A stretch of DNA of 64,000 nucleotides from Ardenticatenales bacterium (lineage in GTDB: Bacteria; Chloroflexota; Anaerolineae; Promineifilales; Promineifilaceae), in NCBI GenBank assembly GCA_020634575.1, contig JACKBM010000003.1, forward strand, positions 222,231 through 286,230, written 5' to 3'. This document shows, in pieces, positions 49,115 through 57,803 of this stretch. The notes beneath the pieces are model-generated. The model did no database searches and was not told where the DNA came from. It saw only the letters and a program-made list of their open reading frames with translations. The translations under genes were made by a program, and so were the position numbers. Numbering within the stretch: the first letter of the stretch is position 1; each line of letters begins with the position of its first letter.

Positions 49115-51361
49115 ATGAAAGTTAAACCACTTCACTTCCTTCTGGCACTGGTTTCGCTGCTGGCTATAGTCGTGGCCGCTTGTAGCGAAGATGAGGGTGC
49201 CACCCCTGTTGTTGTTACTTCCGCTCCAGAGATAGTGACTGAAGAAGTACAGGTTACCCGTATCGTCGAGGTCGAGGTTCCGGCGGAGTGTGCCGAGGCT
49301 GAGCCACTCACCTGCCCAGAACCAGAACCGGCGGCCGTGGAGACTGTGCCATTTGAGATGCAATGGTTGGGCTCAGCCCACGCCGACGCTTCTGCTGAAG
49401 CCTTCGTCCATTGGGATGAAGACGATCCGGCGGAAGTGCCCACTTCTTGCGCTCGCTGCCACAGTACACCAGGTTACCTGGACTACATCGGCGCTGATGG
49501 CTCATCCGCAGGGGCGGTTGATGCTGCCGCGCCAATTGGCACAGTCATTACCTGTGAAGCCTGTCACAACGATGTTACTGTCGACATGACAAGCGTCGTC
49601 TTCCCCTCCGGTGTTGAGGTCACAAACCTGGGGCCGGAAGCTCGCTGTATGCAATGCCATCAGGGCCGTGAATCCACCGTCAGCGTGGACCAGAAGATCG
49701 TCGATGCTGGTCTGGGTGAGGGGGATGAAGATACCGTCGCCGAAGACCTGGGATTCACAAATATCCATTATTACGCCGCCGCCGCCACGCAATTTGGTAC
49801 GGTGACGATGGGTGGATACGAATATGCTGGCATGAGCTACGATTCTCGTTACGAGCACGTAGCCGGTTACAATACCTGCACCTCTTGCCATGATTCCCAT
49901 ACACTGGAAGTCAAATATGACGAATGTGTGGCCTGTCACACCGACCTGGAAAGCGCCGACGATCTGGTAAATGTCCGGATGCCCGGTTCGCTGGTTGACT
50001 ATGACGGCGACGGGGACATGACGGAAGGCGTCTACTACGAAATCGAGGACATGCGGGCCATCCTTTATGATGTGATGCAGGCTTATGCCAATGAGGTGTC
50101 AGGTACGCCGATTGGTTACAACGTTGAGGCCTACCCTTACTTCTTCATCGATACCGATGGTGATGGCTCTCTCAGTGAGGAAGAGGCTGTCTTCCCGAAT
50201 GCCTACAATGCCTGGACACCGCGCCTGACCCGGGCGGCCTACAATTATCAGGTTTCCCTGAAAGACCCTGGCCGCTTCGCTCATGGCGGTAAATACATCA
50301 TCCAGCTCATCTATGATTCGATCATGGATTTGAACGGCGCCCTGGACACACCAATGGACGTTTCCGGCCTGCGCCGGATCGACCATGGCCACTTTGCCGG
50401 CTCGGAAGAGGCGTTCCGCCACTGGGATGAGGAAGGCGCTGTGCCTGGTAGCTGTAGCCGTTGCCATTCCGCGAACGGTCTGCCGCTCTACGTCAATGAA
50501 GGCGTCTCGATTACCCAGCCTACAGCCAATGGCTTCCGTTGTGACACCTGCCATGTCGATCTGGAGACCTTCGACGTTCATGCGCCTGAATCTGTCGCCT
50601 TCCCCAGCGGGTTGGTGGTCAGCTTTGAGGAGAATGACATCCCCAGCAACCTCTGTATCAACTGTCACCAGGGGCGGGAATCTCGCGCCAGCGTGGATGG
50701 CGCCGTTGGTGATGCAGCGGATAACGAGGTGGTTGAAGGGTTGAACTTCATCAACGTTCACTACTTTGCCGCCGGCGCGACCGTCTTTGGGACGGAAGCC
50801 CAAGGCGCGTATGAATATGAAGGTAAGGCTTACCTGAGCCGCAATGATCACGTCGGCGAATTTGATTCCTGCACCGAGTGTCATGATACCCATGCGCTCG
50901 AGGTCGTGATCGAAGAGTGCACCGAGTGTCATGAGGTTCTGGAAGAGACGGGCGACCTGCACACGATCCGCGTTTCCGAAACTGATTTCGACGGTGATGG
51001 CGACGTCACCGAAGGTATGGCTCAGGAAATCGCCACGTTGCAGGAAGCGCTGTACGCGACGATGGTGGCCTATTCGACTGACACAATTGGTACGACCATC
51101 CTGTACTCGCCGGCCAGCTACCCCTACTTCTTCATCGATCTGAATGGTGACGGGGTCGGGACGCCGGATGAGGTCAATTTTGGTAATCGGTACGGTACCT
51201 GGACGCCTAATCTGCTCCGGGCCGCCTATAACTACCAATACGTATCCAAGGATCCGGGCGCCTTTGCCCACAACGGGCTCTACGTTCTGCAAGTCCTGTA
51301 TGACAGCATTGAGGCATTGGGTGGCGACGTTAGCGCCTACACCCGGCCGGTCACTGAATAA
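49115..51361 (+). CDS. Decaheme c-type cytochrome lipoprotein, two tandem pentaheme modules
   Basis: 748 residues. Signal peptide and lipobox LLAIVVAACSED (Cys23), stalk with Glu/Val/Pro (24-80), then ten CxxCH motifs at 112 (CARCH), 147 (CEACH), 178 (CMQCH), 255 (CTSCH), 271 (CVACH), 447 (CSRCH), 476 (CDTCH), 514 (CINCH), 586 (CTECH) and 602 (CTECH). Each five-heme module is followed by two Asp-rich calcium-type loops (DYDGDGDMTEG, 295; DTDGDGSLSEEE, 346; DFDGDGDVTEG, 624; DLNGDGVGTPDE, 675). Equivalent motifs are about 331 residues apart, so the protein arose by internal duplication. Expected to be a surface electron-transfer protein. An alternative GTG start lies at 49103. Confidence 0.95.
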   Translation: MKVKPLHFLLALVSLLAIVVAACSEDEGATPVVVTSAPEIVTEEVQVTRIVEVEVPAECAEAEPLTCPEPEPAAVETVPFEMQWLGSAHADASAEAFVHWDEDDPAEVPTSCARCHSTPGYLDYIGADGSSAGAVDAAAPIGTVITCEACHNDVTVDMTSVVFPSGVEVTNLGPEARCMQCHQGRESTVSVDQKIVDAGLGEGDEDTVAEDLGFTNIHYYAAAATQFGTVTMGGYEYAGMSYDSRYEHVAGYNTCTSCHDSHTLEVKYDECVACHTDLESADDLVNVRMPGSLVDYDGDGDMTEGVYYEIEDMRAILYDVMQAYANEVSGTPIGYNVEAYPYFFIDTDGDGSLSEEEAVFPNAYNAWTPRLTRAAYNYQVSLKDPGRFAHGGKYIIQLIYDSIMDLNGALDTPMDVSGLRRIDHGHFAGSEEAFRHWDEEGAVPGSCSRCHSANGLPLYVNEGVSITQPTANGFRCDTCHVDLETFDVHAPESVAFPSGLVVSFEENDIPSNLCINCHQGRESRASVDGAVGDAADNEVVEGLNFINVHYFAAGATVFGTEAQGAYEYEGKAYLSRNDHVGEFDSCTECHDTHALEVVIEECTECHEVLEETGDLHTIRVSETDFDGDGDVTEGMAQEIATLQEALYATMVAYSTDTIGTTILYSPASYPYFFIDLNGDGVGTPDEVNFGNRYGTWTPNLLRAAYNYQYVSKDPGAFAHNGLYVLQVLYDSIEALGGDVSAYTRPVTE

Positions 51362-51867
51362 GCTGAACGGCTGAACATGCCTCTTTAGTGAGGCTCATAG
51401 TGCAGAGTGGCCCCCTGCAATCTTTTTGCAGGGGCCTGCTGGCACGCTGGCCTGTGCGAGTGACGCTGCTAATAGGAAACCGTTTTGACCGCAGCCCGAA
51501 ACGCAGAGGGCTGCGCCACGTCAGGTATGGGTCATGAAGAGGCTCGGTAGTGAATGCCGCCATTTGCCCGTACGTCACCCTGAGCTTCGTTCATGGGGCA
51601 ATACCCACATCAAGAGAGCGTCACCTCTCCAGGAGTGTTGGCCTTGATGGCTGGTGGACGGTATGGCAGTCCGCCTTTGTTTGGCCAGCTACCGGCCGGT
51701 CCTTGCGGCGCCCGAAGAAAGGGTCTCTCGCGCCGCCCGGTAAAACACATATTAGCCGAGTGATGTGCGTGAAACGGCGAGGCGCCTGGTACGGTCAGGT
51801 TGAGTAATGGCGATAGCATTTCCAGGCGCAGCCCTACGGCCCGTCGTCTCGCCTTATCGACGCAACT

Positions 51868-51908
51868 GGGCGCAGAGCGCGCACGGGGACAAACTCCGGG
51901 CGGAGCCC
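51868..51908. repeat. GGGCGCAGAGCGC / GGGCGGAGCCC repeat, copy 1
   Basis: Two small hairpins (GGGCGCAGAGCGCGC at 51868-51882, GGGCGGAGCCC at 51898-51908) with GACAAACT between. The same arrangement occurs at 57715-57773. Confidence 0.5.
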
Positions 51909-52345
51909 CAGAACCAGATAGCGGTGAGATCTTGCCAGCGCCTTACCTCAATTGCCAGCTGGTTACTCTGTAGTGACGCTTCTCGCGATGACGTCGTTCC
52001 TCTTTGGGCGTTCTGGCCCTGCTGACCGCAGCCTGTTTTGCCTCATTGAACGCTTCGCTGCGTGAAACTTCGTGACGAGGAGGGCTCAACATGTATGCGA
52101 AGCCTGCCAAGAAACAAGACGATTTTGAGCTCGCCACTCAGGACGGGTGATTGGCAATTGCTCCGGGCCAAGGTGCCAACCGGGATCGAATGCCAGTCGA
52201 GAGGCAGCCCTGCCGCTTGCCCTTTCATTGTCACATGCTGCCCCTGGGGCATGGGTCAAGCCAAAGTCGACAGCTACAAAAACGTACTGAAATGTAGGGG
52301 GCGGTCGTTATCAGTCAGCGCTCTTCGTACTGACTGACCGGCAAC

Positions 52346-52378
52346 AAAAAAGCGGCGCCGAGTTGCCTCGACGCCGCT
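52346..52378 (-). terminator. Terminator of the hexaheme lipoprotein gene
   Basis: AGCGGCG-C-CGAG (52351-52362) pairs with CTCG-A-CGCCGCT (52367-52378), one internal mismatch, loop TTGC. On the minus strand it is followed by TTTTT (complement of 52346-52350). Confidence 0.88.
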
Positions 52379-52410
52379 CTGAGTAAGTCAGAAAGACTGG
52401 CGGTTACGTT

Positions 52411-53493
52411 CTAACGCATCGCTTCCAGGGCCTGCTGCAGCATGGCCATGGTGTACTCGGCATTGTGGACACCCATGCTCTGGTCTTCGACCACGAATGA
52501 GTAGTTCCACATCGCGTTGGCGACCGCTTCCGGATAGGTGCCGGTGACCCACAGACCGTTGTCCGGGTTCATGATGCCCTGATCCAGGAACAGCTGCGTG
52601 AGTTCGTCAAGCATTGCCTGAACTTCAGTCTGGACACCTTCGATGTCGAAGCTCTCTGCATCCTCATGACATTCGGTGCAGCGCTCCACTTCGGGCTCGT
52701 AGGTGTGGTTGTCATTCTCGCCCATATGGCAGTTGACGCAGGTGTTCTCGACATTTTCGTAATGACCGCTAACACTGTCCTCAACGCCGAGACCGCCCTC
52801 ACCGAGCAGCATCTGGGCTTCGTTACCATGATGTGTACCGAAGCGGCTGGAGGTCACTTCGATGTTGCCATCAGCCACAACCGGGGCTTCGTTCCGGATC
52901 TGGTGACAGTTAGCACACAGATTGCCGGCACCGCCATCAAACACGCTGGCGGTATATTCCATCTGAACCGGGGCGTTGGCGCCGGTGATGGCCCAGTCTG
53001 CCGAGGTGTAGGTCACGTGGATTTCATGACAGGTGCGGCAGGTGAACGGCGAAACGTTCACAATACCTTCAACTGAAGCGTCATGCGGGGGCAGACCAGC
53101 GGCGATGCGGGCTTCAGCGCCCTCATGGCCATGGCAGCCAGCACAGTTCGTACCTTCGCCACGGATGAAGGATTCACCGGTACCATGGACCGAACTTTCG
53201 CGGAACTGCGCTTCTTTGGACCAGATAACGGTGGTGTCATTGTGACATTCAGTACAGGAAAGATCTTCTGCTGTCATGACGGCCATAGCGCCAGCCTCAC
53301 CGGCCGGACCCGCTGGACCCGCCGGGCCTTGCTCACCGGCCGGACCCGCTGGACCTTCCGGACCCGCTGGGCCAGCAGGCCCTTCCGGACCGGCAGGGCC
53401 CGCTGGACCCGCCGCACCTTGCTCACCAGCGCAGGCGGCAAATAGCAGCAAAGAAGATACAAACAGACCGAGTAGCCATAATTTGTATTTCAT
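52411..53493 (-). CDS. Hexaheme c-type cytochrome lipoprotein with collagen-like stalk
   Basis: 360 residues. Signal peptide with lipobox [12 protein letters not shown] (Cys21), then about 16 uninterrupted Gly-X-Y triplets (residues 23-70; GPA, GPE and GEQ units), then six CxxCH motifs at 80 (CTECH), 117 (CAGCH), 152 (CRTCH), 193 (CANCH), 252 (CVNCH) and 272 (CTECH). Several free His (HGTGES, HHGNEA, HYENVEN) could serve as distal ligands. A helical C-terminal domain follows (about 280-360). The Gly-X-Y repeat predicts a trimeric triple helix, hence a trimer of hexahemes held away from the membrane. It converges with the decaheme gene. Terminal reductase or surface conduit role is inferred. 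Confidence 0.95.
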   Translation of the reverse strand: MKYKLWLLGLFVSSLLLFAACAGEQGAAGPAGPAGPEGPAGPAGPEGPAGPAGEQGPAGPAGPAGEAGAMAVMTAEDLSCTECHNDTTVIWSKEAQFRESSVHGTGESFIRGEGTNCAGCHGHEGAEARIAAGLPPHDASVEGIVNVSPFTCRTCHEIHVTYTSADWAITGANAPVQMEYTASVFDGGAGNLCANCHQIRNEAPVVADGNIEVTSSRFGTHHGNEAQMLLGEGGLGVEDSVSGHYENVENTCVNCHMGENDNHTYEPEVERCTECHEDAESFDIEGVQTEVQAMLDELTQLFLDQGIMNPDNGLWVTGTYPEAVANAMWNYSFVVEDQSMGVHNAEYTMAMLQQALEAMR

Positions 53494-53926
53494 TTGACAT
53501 TCTCCTTGATGCCAGGATAAGTTAGAAATGCCAGTTTAGTTCTCAAATAGACTGCCTCCTATTCGCTTTTGCTATTTTTCTCAGGACTGAACCAGCAATT
53601 CTGGATTGAAGCCGTTTGTACTTGTTGGTGGGGACACAAAGAGGTAGCTTGTTCTTTGTTGTCGCCTGAATCCAGAATCCCTCACGTCCCGAGTATAGCA
53701 AAACCCGAAAAAAGAGGACATTAATCACTCTGAGTCTGACTCCTTTGAACTATATGTCACTTTGCCTATCCAGGGCTTCGCTAAAAACGCCAAATAGCCT
53801 CGGAAAAAGTGCTAGTTGTCTGGCATGGACGTGTTTTTGAGCAAAATCAGTAGGCGGCCAATGACCAGCCGCCAGACCCACTAACTCCTTCTTTCTGCCA
53901 GCCCCCTTTTCGCCTACAATGAAGGC
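53494..53926. other. Divergent region upstream of the hexaheme gene
   Basis: 433 bp with no gene. It contains a 9-bp inverted repeat TTCTGGATT (53599-53607) / AATCCAGAA (53669-53677), with an inner ACAAAG/CTTTGT pair, so a structured leader of the hexaheme mRNA is possible. GTGACATAT (minus strand, 53760-53752) resembles part of the palindrome before the sensor-kinase gene. No strong promoter was picked out. Confidence 0.45.
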
Positions 53927-56581
53927 ATGCAGCTGATCCTGACGCATGAGAATTCTGACTTTGACGCGGTGGCCTCGCAAATGCTGGCCCACAAGCTATA
54001 CCCGGCCGCCCTGCCCATGCTCTCGCGCCGGGTTAACCGCAACGTCAATGGCTTTTTGACGCTGTATTGGGATATGCTGCCCTACATCCGACCCCAGGAT
54101 TGGCAACGTGAGCCGGTCGAGCAAATTATCCTTGTTGATACCCATTCATTGCCCAATGTCCGCGGTGTGCGCAAGGACAGCCCCGTTCAGGTCATCGACC
54201 ACCATCTGCTGGCCGAAGACGATGAGCCGCTGCCCGACAACTGGGCCCTGCACCAGGAGGCGACGGGGGCGACGGCGACCATCCTGCTGGAGCAAATTCG
54301 CGCGGCCGGCGGCACCCTCAATGAGCTCGAGGCCACCCTGGCCCTGCTCGGCATCTACGAAGACACCGGCAGCCTGACCTATGACGCCACCGGCTCGCGG
54401 GATGCGGCCATGGCAGCCTGGCTGCTTTCGCTGGGCGCTCGCCTGCCCCTGGTGCGCCAGTTCCTCGAGATCCCGCTGACGCCGGACCAGCAAACGTTAT
54501 ATCAGGAATTGCAGGATCGCAGTGAATGGTTCACGGTGCAGGAGCAGACCATCATCCTGGCCCAGGCGGAGATGACCGCGGAATTTACAGACGAAATCTC
54601 CAGCGTCGCCCACCGGATGCGCAATGCGCTGGTGCCGGATGTGCTGCTGCTCGCGGTGCAGATTGGCCACAACGTCCAGGTGGTCCTGCGCAGCGCCACC
54701 GATCGCCTCGACGTGGGCGAAATGGCCCGTAGCCTGGGCGGCGGTGGCCACGCCAAGGCTGCCGCCGCGCTCATTACCCACCAGGGCTTGGCGGCAGTCG
54801 TGGAAAGGTTGCGAACCTTGCTGAACCAGCTGGTGCAGCCAGAGGTCAAGGTGCGCGAGGTGATGTCAGCCGGGGTGCAGACGATGCTGGCCGGGGCGAC
54901 GGTCGCCAGCGCGGCCCAGACCATCCAGCGGCTGGGCCACGAAGGCTACCCGGTGCTGGCGGATAGTGGCGAACTGGTTGGCCTGCTGACCCGCCGCGCG
55001 GTGGACCGGGCGCTCAGCCATGAGCTGGAACACCTCGAGATCCGCCAGGTGATGCGGGCCGGCCGGATCAGCGTCACGCCGGAAGACAGCCTGGAACTGG
55101 TCCAGCAACGCATGATTGAGTCCGGCTGGGGGCAAATCCCGGTGGTGGATGTGGCTACCGAATCGCGCATCCTGGGCGTCGTCACCCGCACTGACCTCAT
55201 CAATCATATGTTCAAACCGGCCGCAGCCGGCAAATCCAATCTGCGTGAGCTGATGGAAGAGATGCTGGCGCCGGCTGTCTGGCGCCTTTTACAGCAAATC
55301 AGCACCAGCGCCGTTGCCCATGGCTTTCCGCTGTACTTCGTCGGCGGCATTGTCCGCGACATGCTCCTGAAAACGCGGCCCAATGACATCGACCTGGTGG
55401 TCGAGGGGGATGCCATCGCCCTGGCCGAAACGCTGCGGGATGAATTTGGCGGCCGGGTGCGCAGCCATCGCCGCTTTGGCACCGCCAAATGGCTGCTCGA
55501 CGACGAGGTCCGCTGCCGGCTGAATGGCGGCACCCCGGCCGCTGAACTGCCGGACGCGCTGGACTTCGTCACCGCCCGCAGCGAATTTTACGAGCGCCCC
55601 TCGGCGCTGCCCGAAGTCAAAGAAGGGTCGATCAAGCTGGACCTGCTGCGGCGGGATTTCACCATCAACGCCCTGGCGATCCGGTTGGATGGCGCCCATC
55701 TGGGCCAGCTCCTGGATTATTATGGCGGGCAGCGTGACCTGGAAAATGGGCTTATTCGCGTCCTGCATAGCCTGAGCTTCATCGATGATCCAACACGCAT
55801 TTTGCGGGCAGTGCGGCTGGAGCAACGGCTGAAGTTTGCCATCGAACCACGCACTGAGGAGCTGATTGGCGATGCCCTCAACATGTTAGGGCGCACCACG
55901 GGCGAGCGGATCAGGCACGAAATTGAGCTGGCGCTGAACGAGCCCGAGGTGGCGGCCGTGTTGCGGCGGTTGGATGAGCTGGGCGTGCTGCGCCATCTGC
56001 ACCCGGATTTGCATTGGGATGAGCGATTGGCGCTTGGGTTTCGCCAGGTAACGGCTTATCTTGAGGCGCCGTATTGGGACGCGCCCATCGGACCCAATGA
56101 TGGGCTGGTGATGCGCTTTATCCTCTGGCTACTGCCGTTGCCGGCGGCGGGCCAGCGGCGCATCATGAGCTGGCTGCGGGTGCGGCGCACAACGCGGGAG
56201 GATGTGCTGGGCGCCGGCCGGTTGTGGCGGCGTCTGGGTGAGCTGCCGCCTGAACCGCGGCCCAGTGAGGTCAGCGCGTTGTTGGCGCCGTTGACCGGCC
56301 GGTTCCGCCTCCTCGCCGCCTGCCACATCCACGCCGCAATCAACGACCAGCCGGTCCTCGCCGCCCTCATCGACCGTTATCAGACAGAATGGGTTGATGT
56401 GCACACCGAACTGGATGGTCGGGCCCTCCAGGCGCTGGGCGTCCCCCGTGGACCGCAGATTGGCGACCTGCTGGCTGCGCTTCTGGCGGCCCGGCTGGAT
56501 GGTGAGATCGCCGACGAGGCCGGCGAGCGCGCTTTTGTCACCGGCTGGCTGGCCAGTGCCGCCAGCGAAGAGGAAGAGTAG
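53927..56581 (+). CDS. DHH-CBS-tRNA nucleotidyltransferase/poly(A) polymerase fusion
   Basis: A 884-residue multidomain protein. DHH/DHHA1 phosphoesterase part (about 1-300): THENSDFDAVASQM, IILVDTH, VIDHH, and DHHA1 ending GGGGHAKAAAALI. Two CBS domains (about 310-425). Class II nucleotidyltransferase (about 445-700): YFVGGIVRDMLLKTRPNDIDLVVEGD with the catalytic Asp-x-Asp, then LLRRDFTINALAIRLDG and DDPTRILRAVRLEQRLKF. A helical C terminus completes it. Fusions of this order are known in several phyla, where the transferase adds A or CCA to tRNA. Most tRNA genes here lack encoded CCA, consistent with need for such an enzyme. The DHH part may degrade nanoRNA or cyclic dinucleotides. It is followed 12 bp later by a site-2 protease gene. 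Confidence 0.94.
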   Translation: MQLILTHENSDFDAVASQMLAHKLYPAALPMLSRRVNRNVNGFLTLYWDMLPYIRPQDWQREPVEQIILVDTHSLPNVRGVRKDSPVQVIDHHLLAEDDEPLPDNWALHQEATGATATILLEQIRAAGGTLNELEATLALLGIYEDTGSLTYDATGSRDAAMAAWLLSLGARLPLVRQFLEIPLTPDQQTLYQELQDRSEWFTVQEQTIILAQAEMTAEFTDEISSVAHRMRNALVPDVLLLAVQIGHNVQVVLRSATDRLDVGEMARSLGGGGHAKAAAALITHQGLAAVVERLRTLLNQLVQPEVKVREVMSAGVQTMLAGATVASAAQTIQRLGHEGYPVLADSGELVGLLTRRAVDRALSHELEHLEIRQVMRAGRISVTPEDSLELVQQRMIESGWGQIPVVDVATESRILGVVTRTDLINHMFKPAAAGKSNLRELMEEMLAPAVWRLLQQISTSAVAHGFPLYFVGGIVRDMLLKTRPNDIDLVVEGDAIALAETLRDEFGGRVRSHRRFGTAKWLLDDEVRCRLNGGTPAAELPDALDFVTARSEFYERPSALPEVKEGSIKLDLLRRDFTINALAIRLDGAHLGQLLDYYGGQRDLENGLIRVLHSLSFIDDPTRILRAVRLEQRLKFAIEPRTEELIGDALNMLGRTTGERIRHEIELALNEPEVAAVLRRLDELGVLRHLHPDLHWDERLALGFRQVTAYLEAPYWDAPIGPNDGLVMRFILWLLPLPAAGQRRIMSWLRVRRTTREDVLGAGRLWRRLGELPPEPRPSEVSALLAPLTGRFRLLAACHIHAAINDQPVLAALIDRYQTEWVDVHTELDGRALQALGVPRGPQIGDLLAALLAARLDGEIADEAGERAFVTGWLASAASEEEE

Positions 56582-56593
56582 TAGGGGGTTATC

Positions 56594-57715
56594 ATGGGTG
56601 GTTCGCTTCCCTTATTCACCGTGCGCGGCATCAGCATCCGCATGCATATCACCTTTCCCCTCATCCTGATCTGGGGAGCCATTCAGTTTGGTTTTCTGGC
56701 CGGCGAAGGGCTGACCGGCGCTGTGTTTGGCGTCATCGTCACCCTGCTATTGTTCGCCATCGTCGTCTTGCATGAGCTGGGCCATAGCTTTGCGGCGCTG
56801 TATTACGGCGTGCCGGTGACGCAGATCGTACTGATGCCGCTGGGCGGCGTAGCCCAGTTGGGACGTATCCCGGAGAAGCCGGTGCAGGAGTTTGTCATCG
56901 CTATCGCTGGCCCGATGGTCAATTTTGTCCTGGCCGGGCTGATGTTTTTGCTGAGCCTGGTCATCAGCCTGACAACGTCGCTGGATACGGCCAGCCTGCT
57001 GACGGTGGATCTGAGTTTCGCGGCGATCTTCAACTACATTTTTGTCTCCAATCTGTTTCTGGGTGTGTTCAACCTGCTGCCCGCTTTTCCGATGGACGGC
57101 GGGCGTATCCTGCGTGCCCTGTTGGCGACAAGGCTGAATTATGTGCGGGCCACCCGGATTGCGGTGATGATTGGCCAGGGCATGGCCTGGCTCTTTGGGC
57201 TCTGGGGTTTCCTGGGCGGCGGGCTGATGCTGATTTTGATCGCCTTTTTTGTCTACATCGGCGCCGGGCAGGAGGGGCAGGCGGTCCAGTTGCGCCACGT
57301 CCTGGGTAATCTGACCGTGCGTCAGGCTTACTCACGGCAAGCGCTGACCTTACCGCCCAGTGCCACCCTGCGCGACGCCGTTGCCCTCACCTTGCGCAGT
57401 TTCCAGGCTGATTTTCCGATTTGTGAAGGGGAGCAGTTGTTGGGGCTGTTGTCGCAAAGCCGCCTGCTGGAGGCGCTGAACGAACTGGGGCCGGATGTGC
57501 CGGTGGTGCAGGTGATGCGGCGCGATATCCGGCCGGTCTCCCCCGCCGAAGAAATCATTGCCGTCCAGGAACGGATGGCTGAGGAGAATCTGGATGCCTT
57601 GCCCGTGGTCGAGGCAGATCGCTTCCTCGGCCTGCTGACCAGCCGGGATATTGGCGAGCTGTTCAGGCTTTTGTCTACGCAGCCCGATCTGATACGTGAG
57701 ACGGTGCGTGAGTAG
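56594..57715 (+). CDS. Site-2 metalloprotease (M50) with two CBS domains
   Basis: 373 residues, intramembrane zinc protease of the SpoIVFB-like group. The zinc motif is LHELGHSFAALYYG (HExxH, about residues 60-64), and the third ligand motif is NLLPAFPMDGGRILRALL (Asp, about 161). About six spans occupy residues 10-215. A CBS pair follows (about 235-370; VRQAYSRQALTLPPSATLRDAV, VPVVQVMRRDIRPVSPAEEI). CBS domains probably sense adenine nucleotides and gate the protease. The gene lies 12 bp after the DHH-CBS-nucleotidyltransferase gene, so these two CBS proteins share an operon; the meaning of this is unknown. Confidence 0.94.
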   Translation: MGGSLPLFTVRGISIRMHITFPLILIWGAIQFGFLAGEGLTGAVFGVIVTLLLFAIVVLHELGHSFAALYYGVPVTQIVLMPLGGVAQLGRIPEKPVQEFVIAIAGPMVNFVLAGLMFLLSLVISLTTSLDTASLLTVDLSFAAIFNYIFVSNLFLGVFNLLPAFPMDGGRILRALLATRLNYVRATRIAVMIGQGMAWLFGLWGFLGGGLMLILIAFFVYIGAGQEGQAVQLRHVLGNLTVRQAYSRQALTLPPSATLRDAVALTLRSFQADFPICEGEQLLGLLSQSRLLEALNELGPDVPVVQVMRRDIRPVSPAEEIIAVQERMAEENLDALPVVEADRFLGLLTSRDIGELFRLLSTQPDLIRETVRE

Positions 57716-57773
57716 GGCGCAGAGCGCCCAGCCCCTCGGTATCCTCAGGAGCGACAACCTGGGGCGGAGCCCC
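57715..57773. repeat. GGGCGCAGAGCGCCC / GGGGCGGAGCCCC repeat, copy 2
   Basis: A perfect hairpin GGGCGC-AGA-GCGCCC (57715-57729) starts on the M50 stop codon, and a second GGGGC-GGA-GCCCC lies at 57761-57773 with GACAACCT before it. Sister of the element at 51868-51908. Confidence 0.55.
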
Positions 57774-57803
57774 GGAACGAGTGTTGCAAGGCGGCACAGG
57801 CCC

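Larger units (their letters stand above)
51362..52410. other. 1-kb intergenic region between the two multiheme genes
   Basis: No convincing gene in 1049 bp between convergent operons. It contains a bulged hairpin just after the decaheme gene (GGCCCCCTGCAA at 51409-51420, TTGCAGGGGCC at 51425-51435, spaced by TCTT), a CACCCTGAGCTTCG dispersed word (51576-51589), one ACCGGCCGGT decamer (51691), a GGGCGCAGAGCGC element (51868), and the minus-strand terminator near its end. Frames of up to 85 codons (e.g. 51550-51807) are built from repeats and lack coding character. I looked for a c-di-GMP-type riboswitch and could not support one. Confidence 0.55.

Noticed and set aside
50099..51292. 397-codon frame antisense to the decaheme gene
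   Set aside because: The + strand carries ten CxxCH motifs and a lipobox; the antisense frame has no features.
51550..51807. 85-codon frame in the gap between the multiheme genes
   Set aside because: Starts in a dispersed CACCCTGAGC repeat, has no ribosome site and shows no protein-like composition.
51700..52340. Possible c-di-GMP or cobalamin riboswitch between the multiheme genes
   Set aside because: No conserved core words in correct order could be found, and the region is downstream of both genes rather than in a leader.
53283..53430. Short repeated units that might be read as a CRISPR or minisatellite
   Set aside because: They encode in-frame Gly-Pro-Ala/Glu triplets of the collagen-like stalk; there are no spacers.
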